A stretch of DNA of 64,000 nucleotides, taken from NCBI GenBank assembly GCA_033398695.1, contig CM065812.1:132624858-132688857 (forward strand), read 5' to 3'. The stretch comes from Orobanche coerulescens (lineage: Eukaryota; Streptophyta; Magnoliopsida; Lamiales; Orobanchaceae). Shown piece by piece: positions 56,574 to 64,000 of the stretch. Within the stretch, counting starts at the first letter, position 1; the number at the start of each line of letters is the position of its first letter. The translations under genes and the position numbers were made by a program. Below the pieces are notes generated by a model, which saw only the letters and a program-made list of their open reading frames with translations, did no database searches and was not told the DNA's origin.

Positions 56574-56979
56574 GCAAGTACCTTATTTGTTTTATGTATT
56601 GATGTTATACATATTGTCGTGCATGTATGTCGTTGTTGTATGTCCACCTCGTGTTGGTCCGACGGGATCATCGGGGGATCTATGCTAGCGTGCGCTGGAT
56701 CATCGGACGGGTTTTTCCACCACGGGTTGGTCTGACGGGATCATCGTGGGTTCTAGGCAGTGAACGCTGGATCGACGGAATTACCATGTGTATGTTATGA
56801 TATCATGTTGTGATTATCAGTTGTGTATGTCATTTATGAGTTTCTCGTAGGAGAAGACTCGTTGGTATTTTTGTCGTTTACGTTATTATTCTTCGTGAGA
56901 TATGAATAATATGTTGTGGTACTTGTACTAGCATCGTTGGGCTAACCCCTTTGGGGGTGAACATTTTGTTTATGTTCAG
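56574..56979 (+). other. Candidate GC-AG intron inside element D 5' LTR
   Basis: TCGAG|GCAAGTACC at 56574; CTAAC 56942-56946 followed by CCCTTTGGGGG; TTTATGTTCAG|G ending at 56979. 406 bp. The 3' LTR interval 63289-63694 has the same length and signals. Confidence 0.47.
56645..56780 (+). repeat. Short repeats in element D 5' LTR
   Basis: Two imperfect units with CACCTCGTGTTGGTCCGACG or CACCACGGGTTGGTCTGACG, each followed by GGATCATCG. Also at about 63360-63490. Confidence 0.8.
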
Positions 56980-57317
56980 GATCCAGTAGAGCGGGAAAAC
57001 AACCACTGGAGCTGCATGACGACGAGGGTGCAGAGTGATGTTTCGGCCGGGTTCATTTGTCTGTTGTTTATTGGTTATTTCAATAAGTACTCGAGTACGA
57101 AGTCATTTATGATGAATTAAATTTGGTGATATATTATTAAGTTCCTGTTGAACAATTGTACTTTCAGTATTTGGTCAGAACTGTTGTATCTTAATTCCAT
57201 TAATTCCATTCGTTAGTACCTTTTAATGTCTGTTCAATTCTTCAGCCTTGTAAATCCTTATGTAAAGGATTTACGGCGCTGTAATATTCCTGAATACATC
57301 GGGGGTGTTACAGAATA

Positions 57318-57329
57318 TGGTATCGGAGC
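57318..57329 (+). promoter_or_regulatory. Primer-binding site of element D
   Basis: TGGTATCGGAGC, five bases inside the LTR. Met-type with one difference, identical to B1. Confidence 0.88.
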
Positions 57330-57547
57330 TAAGATTATGGATATCTTGGCCGTTGGGTTAAAATAGGGGTCATTTATGTCTTTTGAGGTAACCGGTCGTG
57401 AATGACATCACTGCACTGCCTACGTCTTCATGCGAACGGTGGTTGTAAGTTCCTAAACTCTATCTCGTTCTTTACATGTTATGTCTCTTTATACTCGAAT
57501 ATTAGAACGATGTTGTTTCCTGTATATTGAGTATTTATGCTTACAGT

Positions 57548-58640
57548 ATGTTGAGAGGCGGACGTGGACGTGGTCGCGGACGAAGAAATGCTGAAAGGGA
57601 AGCGTCGCCTTCTAATCAGGCTACCATAGCTCAAAGTAGCCGCAACAATCTATTAACAACGAACTTAACTGCAGTACTGCAGATCCTTCGTCAAGTGGTG
57701 AACCAGATGACTCAGTTCGCCCAAGTCGTGGACCGAATGCAAGTGGCGGTGGGACTACAGCGGGGAGAGAGACAACAAGGGATCCCAGACATGGGAAATC
57801 GAGGTGACTGGTGGCTATAAGAGGTGGCGAAGATGCAACCACCCAAATTCGACGGTATTTCTGAGACTCCCACCTGGGACCATTGGTTGAAGGAACTGGA
57901 GAAATATTTGCCGGAATTAACTGCCCAGATGACCGGAGAGCCTCTATCGCGCAATACTTTCTGATAGGGGAAGCGTTCGAATGGTGGGAAGCCATCCGGC
58001 CTGTACCCCATGATGCTGATTGGACAGAGTTTAGATTGATGATGGAAGCTCAGTATTGCCCTCGTCCTGTGAGGGAAGCCAAAGTTCGGGAGTTTTTCTC
58101 CACTCAGCCTTCTGATGTGCCAGTATCCCAGGCAATTAAGACGTTTAACCAGCAGCTGGCATTTGTTCGACATCTGGTCAGAACAGATGCAGAAATGATG
58201 ATCTATTTCGATATGAGGATGAAACCAGAAATCTAGAAGTACATGTCCGGATTTGAATGTACCACACTCCGTCAATACCAGGATAAGGCGTTGGCGTATT
58301 AGATCAAGGAAGCAGCTATGGAGAAATTTTCGGAATCCAAGAAATAGAAAGTCTCTGGTACTTTTACAGAGCACAAGAACAGCGGGGCCCGTAAGGCCCA
58401 GTCATCCTTTCACTCTTTCAAGAAACCTCCGCACCCAGTTAAGAGCGGAAAGAACTTCAGAGCGACATCAACTATTACTGATGTTACCAGGAAATGCTTT
58501 AACTGCGCCTAGACGGGGCACTATCAACGGAATTGCCCCCTGCCTGCCGTGACTTGTTTTGATTGTGGTCGAGAGGGACATGGTGCGGTGTTCTGTGAAG
58601 AGGCTGCAAAGTCTTTTAGAGCCCGTACACCCCACCTACC
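57548..58640 (+). pseudogene. Element D gag with several nonsense codons
   Basis: Starts MLRGGRGRGRGRRN (Arg-Gly-rich). The gag core has IAQYFLIGEAFEWWEAI, FNQQLAF and YMSGFECTTL, then a CFNCA-stop-TGHYQRNC knuckle (about 58495) and CFDCGREGHGAVFC (about 58556). Interruptions: TAA after GDWWL (57818), frame shift near 57880, and TAG codons near 58234, 58300, 58346 and 58511. At least two TAGs (SKK-stop-KVS and the knuckle) sit where element A or the family has Gln. Inactive. Confidence 0.9.
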
Positions 58641-59244
58641 CAAGGAAGCCAAGATTCCAATGACGCAAAGAAAGTGTTCAGATGCCTCAAAATTTTGGCC
58701 GCGGACGAGGCAGAGGACAATGGGACCGAAAGGGGACATCGAGTGCCGGATCTGTTCCCCCACGTCTGTACTAGATGAGGAGGACAGACGATCGTGATCT
58801 TTTGCCGCATCGTGCTTGTCCCAGATCCTTTCCCGGCCGATTAGCATTTTATTCGATACAGAGCTACGCATTCTTTTATATCTTTGTCTTGTGTAAATCG
58901 TCTCGAATATTTCGGTTTTCATACTTGTGAACCTTATGTTGTTGGTTTACCGAGTGGAGAGAGGATTGTCGGGAACTTAGAAACTAGAAATTTCCGTATC
59001 ATTTGGAGGCAGAGTGGCTCTCAAATCGATCGTGATAGAAATGCAAGGAGACGACACGATACTCGGAGACGATTCGCTTAATCGATATGGAGCAATTGTA
59101 AACTACCGAAGGAGGAATATCTCATGATCACGACGATGGTTCGAAATTGTTTGAGGGATGGAAACCGGCAGCTCAGAAAATTGATCAAAGCAATGAAAGT
59201 CAAATTGTTGAAATAGGGTCAGATCGGTAATCGGGTGCTATGCA
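58641..59244 (+). pseudogene. Element D protease region, frameshifted
   Basis: The catalytic core is marked by ILFDT near 58849, where a lost base shifts the frame before the Gly-Ala. Then VNRLEYFGFHTCEPYVVGLP (58893-58952) in another frame, a region matching the ILGDDWL block of A near 59060-59090, and [18 protein letters not shown] at the junction with RT. Confidence 0.8.
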
Positions 59245-60651
59245 ATGAAGAAAGAAGACGAAATTGTGGAACTTTCATCCATTCCTGTTGTGAACGAATT
59301 TCCAGATGTATTTCCTGACGAGTTACCTGGACTACCTCCACGAAGGGATGTAGAATTTACCATTGAGCTGGAACTCGGAGCTACACCAATTTCTAAGGCG
59401 CCGTATCGTATGTCACCTACTGAGATGTACGAACTGAAGAAGCAGCTGGAGGAGTTACTGGACAAAGGCTATATTCAGCCAAGCGTTTCACCCTGGGGAG
59501 CGCCAGTTCTTTTTGTCCGAAAGAAGGATGGATCGCTTCGACTATGTATTGACTATCGAGAGCTGAACAAGATGACGATTAAGAACAAATATGCGTTGCC
59601 ATGGATTGATGATTTATTTGACCAGTTGCAAGGAGCAACAGTATTTTCTAAAATCAATCTGAGGTCAGGATACCATCAGCTGAGGATTAAGGAATCAGAT
59701 GTTCCAAAGTCAGCATTCAGAACTCGCTACGGACACTATGAGTTTGTAGTGATGCCGTTTGGTCTCACCAATGCACCTGTTGTATTCATGCAGTTGATGA
59801 ACCGAGTGTTCATCGAATATTTGGATAAATTTGTGGTCGTGTTCATTGATGACATTCTAGTGTATTCTAAGAGCCCAGAAGAGCATGCTCAGCATTTGCG
59901 GATTGTATTGGAACTTTTGAGAAGCGAGCAACTGTACGCCAAACTTTCTAAGTGTGAATTCTGGCTAAAGGAAGTAATGTTCCTCGGCCATGTGGTGTCA
60001 GCTAAAGGAGTCTGAGTAGATCCTCAAAAGATCGAAGCAATTATGGATTGGAAACCTCCAAAAAACGTGAAAGAGGTCCGAAGCTTCTTAGGACTTGCTG
60101 GATATTATCGTCGATTCGTGGAAGGGTTTTCTAAAATCTCCCGCCCACTTACTCGACTCCTGCAGAAAACTCAAAAGTTTGAGTGGAACGAGTCGTGTCA
60201 GACTAGTTTTGATGAATTAAAGAAGAGATTGACGACGGCACCAATTCTATCACTTCCACAGGGGACTGGTGGATTCATAGTTTACAGTGATGCTTCGAAC
60301 CAAGGGCTCGGATGCGTATTGATGCAGAATGATAAGGTGATCGCTTATGCGTCGCGACAGCTGAAACCTTATGAAGCAAATTACCCAACACATGATTTGG
60401 AGCTAGCAGCAGTAGTTTTTGCTTTGAAGATCTGGAGGCATTATCTGTATGGGACTCACTGTCAGATCTTCACGGATCACAAGAGTCTCAAATACATCTT
60501 CAGTCAGAAGGAGTTGAACATGCGGCAAAGAAGATGGTTAGAGCTGATCAAGGACTCTGACCTGGAGATTTTGTATCATCCAGGCAAAGCGAACGTGGTG
60601 GCCGATGCACTCAGGCGCAAGCCTGTTTCTATTCAGATGCTGAGACTCTGA
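59245..60651 (+). pseudogene. Element D reverse transcriptase and RNase H, one internal stop
   Basis: Frame open from 59245. [38 protein letters not shown] catalytic motif (about 59836-59853). A TGA at 60013-60015 falls where A has Cys in GVCVDPQK; the same frame then continues to 60651. RNase [12 protein letters not shown] and [13 protein letters not shown]. Two unusual substitutions: [11 protein letters not shown] in place of [11 protein letters not shown], where Asp is the first RT catalytic aspartate in this family. Confidence 0.92.
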
Positions 60652-61632
60652 CCTCCCAACTTAGCCTTCAACGAGAGATGATTTGAAAAGGAATTGAAGT
60701 GTGGTTACAAAGAGTCCAAGGACAACTGTGCGTGATGGAAATAACTTCATCATTAACCGAAGAAATCAAATCTAGACAGGCAGATGATCCTCTGATGATT
60801 CGGTTACGTGATGAAGTGATCAAAGGAAAGGCCCCCGGATTCATAATTCATGATGATGGAGTTTTGAGATTTCAGAACCGACTCTGCGTTCCCGATGTTG
60901 ATGTTCTGAAACAGACGATTATGAAGGAAGCTCACAGTTCGCCCTATTCTATCCACCCGGGCACCAGTAAAATGTATAAGGACTTGAAGCAGAATTTCTG
61001 GTGGGGAAACATGAAGAAAGATGTAGCGGACTATGTTTCGAAATGCTTGACTTGTCAGCAGGTTAAGATCGAGCATCAACGGCCTGCCGGAATGTTGAAG
61101 CCACTCCCGATTCCTGAATGGAAGTGGGAGGACATATCGATGGACTTTATCACTAATATGCCGAGAACCAGGACAGGAATGAACATGATTTGGGTGATAG
61201 TTGATCGTTTAACCAAATCAGCTCATTTTAAAAGTTTCTCCTACTCGAGGAATTTTTTGTTTTGGAAGGAGGGGAAAGCTAAGTCCGAGATATATCGGAC
61301 CATTTGAAATCCTTGAGAGAGCTGGGGAGTTGGCATACAGATTGGCATTGCCGCCGTCATTATGCCATGTTCATAACGTGTTCCATGTATCCCAGTTACG
61401 GAGGTATATACCAGATCCCAGTCATATCATTGATTTCGGCGAGATCGAAGTCGCACAGGATGGGACGTTTGAAGAAAGACCGGTCAAGATACTCGAGAGT
61501 CGAGTTAAGCAGTTGAGGAACAAACCAATCGTTTTGGTCAAAGTTCAATGGTCACGTCACGGAAAGGAAGAAGCCACATGGGAAACGGAAGCGGATATGA
61601 AGTCCAGATATCCCGAGTTATTTTCGTCTTGA
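60652..61632 (+). pseudogene. Element D integrase with core deletion, plus chromodomain
   Basis: Zinc domain EAHSSPYSIHPGTSKMY...CLTCQQVK (about 60930-61065). The core begins SMDFI and VIVDRLTKSAHF (to about 61229), then jumps directly to a SYSRNFLFWKEGKAK region. About 560 bp present in A (about 21497-22057), carrying the second Asp and the Glu, are missing. The C-terminal part continues in other frames: [11 protein letters not shown] and a chromodomain [18 protein letters not shown] (to 61632). The protein cannot be a working integrase. Confidence 0.92.
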
Positions 61633-61667
61633 ATTTCGGGACGAAACTCCTTTTTAGTAGGAGAGTA
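61633..61667 (+). promoter_or_regulatory. Element D stem-loop and polypurine tract
   Basis: TTTCGGGACGAAA (61634-61646) can pair 5 bp with a 3-base loop. Then TTTTTAGTAGGAGAGTA abuts the 3' LTR. Confidence 0.75.
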
Positions 61668-64000
61668 TGTAATATCCGGATTTATTACGGTGTATTTCAT
61701 CTGTATTCAAACCCTGTATTATTCGGAATTGTAATCTTGACAATTGGAGTATGATATTTCTTGCATTGGCATCCTTGTACTTGAGTATTACAACATGCAA
61801 ATTTTCTCTTGCAAACTCGTGATAGCGCACGCTAAGAATGTAGCGTAGCGCACGCTATCGAGCTACTACTAGCGCACGCTAGGTATGTAGGAGTTGCGTG
61901 CGCTAAGCACTCAATTATTGAGCGGGACGGCTAGCACATGCGCCAGCCGGGACATGGGTCCGGATAAGATTCCCGCGGACGAACCTGGATAGTTTTGAAG
62001 TCAACTCTTATTAGCGCGCGCTAAGGAATGGTTAGTAGCGTGCGCTAATTAGCTAAAGTACAGAATATTATAAATGAGACAACAACCCGTTTTGGCTTGC
62101 ATTTCATTCGTCCATTCTTCATTCTTGAGAGGCCAGAGAGCAATAGTAATCCTTCTATACACTTAGAACACATCTTATTGATCCTTGTATATTGGTGAGT
62201 GATCATTGAAGTGGAATAGCACCTTGGAGTGGCATACAACCAACCGGAGTTGGATTCTACCTTACGGTTCAGTGATTTTCGTCATATTAAGGTATGTTCA
62301 ACCTATCTCCAGACTTAGAGTTGGATTCTAAAGAATTAGATGATCATGTTAACAAGATATTGATTTTTCATTAATGAATTATTCAACATGCATCATGTTT
62401 GGAATATAGAGATGGTTATGCCTCAAGTACCTTGATTATGAACATCATGATTCGAATCTTATTACATGAACAAGTAGAGGAAGCTTCTATCATTGGTAAT
62501 CCAAATCTAGTAGATGACTTCATAGCAATCATGGACTTGACTTTAACATCATTATTGTTAGATGAATCTAAGGGATTGATCATGGAAGGACTTAACTAGT
62601 ATAGATGGAATGTTAAACAACTACAGTATGATAATTTTGATTGATATAAAGGTGTCGATATCAACCGTTAAGCCTTTTGAATTGTCGTATGAAGATTGTA
62701 GTCGAAATGGAAGATGGTTTCATAATAGTATACATATCCTTGAATCCGAAGTTGTTGTTATCCGTTAGATCATTCATAGCCGTATGAACATGATATTCCT
62801 GGAGGTAACATGAACTAACACTGAGGATTTCATTTGGTTTGATCATGTTGAGGTCCATCTACTGCCCAGCAGTAAACTGCCATGCACAGATAGCGCACGC
62901 TAAGTTATGTAAATTAACGTGCGCTATCGAGCACGAGTTAGCGTACGCTACGTTTGGTACGTAATGTACGCTAGGCCATCAGACGAGTCAGTCGACTGAA
63001 AGTACTGACCATGCATAGTTAGCGTACGCTAGGCTTTGTTGTTTGCGTGCGCTATCGAGCAGACTTAACGCACGCTACACAGGGTACTTAGCGTGCGCTA
63101 AGAAGTTCAGGCAGATTACATTTTATGAGCTTTTGGCCATAAATCGAATTGTTAGACATTCGTACGATGTGAGATAAATCCTATATTATTTCTTTTGTTA
63201 AGGTTTGAGCTTGTTACGTGATTGATTGAGGGGGACGACCTTCGAGTGTTCGTTTTCGTGGAAGTATTGTTCTTGTCTTCAAATCGAGGCAAGTACCTTA
63301 TTTGTTTTATGTATTGATGTTATACATATTGTCGTACATGTATGTCGTTGTTGTATGTCCACCTCGTGTTGGTCTGATGGGATCATCGGGGGATCTATGC
63401 TAGCGTGCGCTGGATCATCGGACGGGTTTTTCCACCACGGGTTGGTCTGACGGGATCATCGTGGGTTCTAGGCAGTGAACGCTGGATCGACAGAATTACC
63501 ATGTGTATGTTATGATATCATGTTGTGATTATCAGTTGTGTATGTCATTTATGAGTTTCTCGTAGGAGAAGACTCGTTGGTATTTTTGTCGTTTACGTTA
63601 TTATTCTTCGTGAGATTTGAATAATATGTTGTGGTACTTGTACTAGTATCGTTGTGCTAACCCCTTTGGGGGTGAACATTTTGTTTATGTTCAGGATCCA
63701 GGAGAGCGGGAAAACAACCACTGGAGCTGCATGACGACGAGGGTGCAGAGTGATGTTTCGGCCGGGTTCATTTGTCTGTTGTTTATTGGTTATTTCAATA
63801 AGTACTCGAGTACGAAGTCATTTACGATGAATTAAATTTGGTGATGTATTATTAAGTTCCTATTGAACAATTGTACTTTCAGTATTTGGTCAGAACTGTT
63901 GTATCTTAATTCCGTTAATTCCATTCGTTAGTACCTTTTAATGTCTGTTCAATTCTTCAGCCTTGTAAATCCTTATGTAAAGGATTTACGGCGCTGTAAT
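61668..64000 (+). repeat. Element D 3' LTR, incomplete at window end
   Basis: Matches 54369-57285 except for the MITE. Palindrome clusters 61823-62048 and 62886-63105, TATA 62067-62078, GT donor-like site near 62292, candidate intron 63289-63694, CTAAC 63657-63661, terminal stem near 63965-63990. The last about 27 bp lie outside. Confidence 0.94.

Larger units (their letters stand above)
54369..57312 (+). repeat. Element D 5' LTR (2944 bp including MITE)
   Basis: TGTAATATCCAG...GGTGTTACA. Contents: first palindrome cluster 54525-54755, TATA ATTATAAATGAG 54768-54779, donor-like TTAAG|GTATGT at 54993, MITE 55463-56038, second palindrome cluster 56170-56395, GC donor-like site 56574, repeats 56645-56780, CTAAC 56942-56946, acceptor-like CAG 56979, terminal stem 57250-57274. 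Confidence 0.94.
54369..64000 (+). mobile_element. Element D: Tekay-like Ty3/gypsy with decayed gag-pol, 3' LTR cut by window end
   Basis: 5' LTR 54369-57312, primer site 57318, gag, protease, RT, RNase H, truncated integrase, chromodomain, purine tract, and 3' LTR from 61668 to the window end (about 27 bp missing). The base block left of the LTR is ggcat; the right duplication is outside. LTR length without the MITE equals the projected 3' LTR length (about 2360 bp), with roughly 30 substitutions by eye. Coding homology to A is clear, but the LTRs are a separate family. Confidence 0.95.

Overview
This window is a block of nested LTR retrotransposons from a flowering-plant nuclear genome. I see no intact host gene, rRNA, tRNA or CRISPR. 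The evidence for a plant is the set of elements: Ty1/copia and chromodomain-type Ty3/gypsy (Tekay/Del-like) polyproteins, methionine-tRNA primer sites, perfect 5-bp target duplications and a hAT-like MITE with an 8-bp duplication. I cannot name the species.

Layout. (1) 1-4833: the 3' part of a decayed copia element (copia-1) with its 3' LTR. (2) 4834-5717: unassigned. (3) 5718-28589: a minus-strand Ty3/gypsy element (E; 267-bp LTRs; duplication tatct). Its integrase is split by plus-strand element A (6886-24440; duplication attct), a Tekay-like element with an intact 918-codon RT-RNase H-integrase-chromodomain frame. A's 5' LTR is in turn split by element B1 (7701-16438; duplication ttcag), a non-autonomous element with about 3-kb LTRs. 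(4) 28595-30824: AT-rich DNA with a probable decayed LTR. (5) 30825 to about 52681: a second copia (copia-2, plus strand, 3' half lost). Its 5' LTR carries element C (31593-39803, minus; duplication ccctt) and its gag carries element B2 (42072-51022, minus; duplication gtctt). C and B2 are non-autonomous. (6) 52682-54368: unassigned, with a promoter-like segment on the minus strand. (7) 54369-64000: element D, Tekay-like, with a pseudogenised gag-pol, a MITE in the 5' LTR and a 3' LTR cut by the window end.

How the parts relate. A, B1, B2, C and D share termini (TGTAAT or TGTAATA ... TGTTACA), a Met-type primer site, and a TTTCGGGACGAAA stem-loop before a purine tract. A probably represents the kind of autonomous element that could supply proteins to B and C, which keep only decayed gag zinc-knuckle sequence.

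Most notable. The long LTRs of these families share an architecture that ordinary LTR annotation does not explain. A cluster of short family-specific palindromes lies immediately upstream of the TATA box: GTGCCGCGGCAC in A, TTACGGCCGTAA in B, TTACGTACGTAA in C, TAGCGNNCGCTA in D. Downstream is a candidate intron of GC-AG type inside the LTR (AG|GCAAGTA ... CTAAC next to a stem-loop ... CAG|G). The family-specific tandem repeats that I could delimit (A, B1, B2, D) sit inside that candidate intron. Near the LTR end is a stem whose paired bases change together between families. These are sequence observations; splicing and function are inference.
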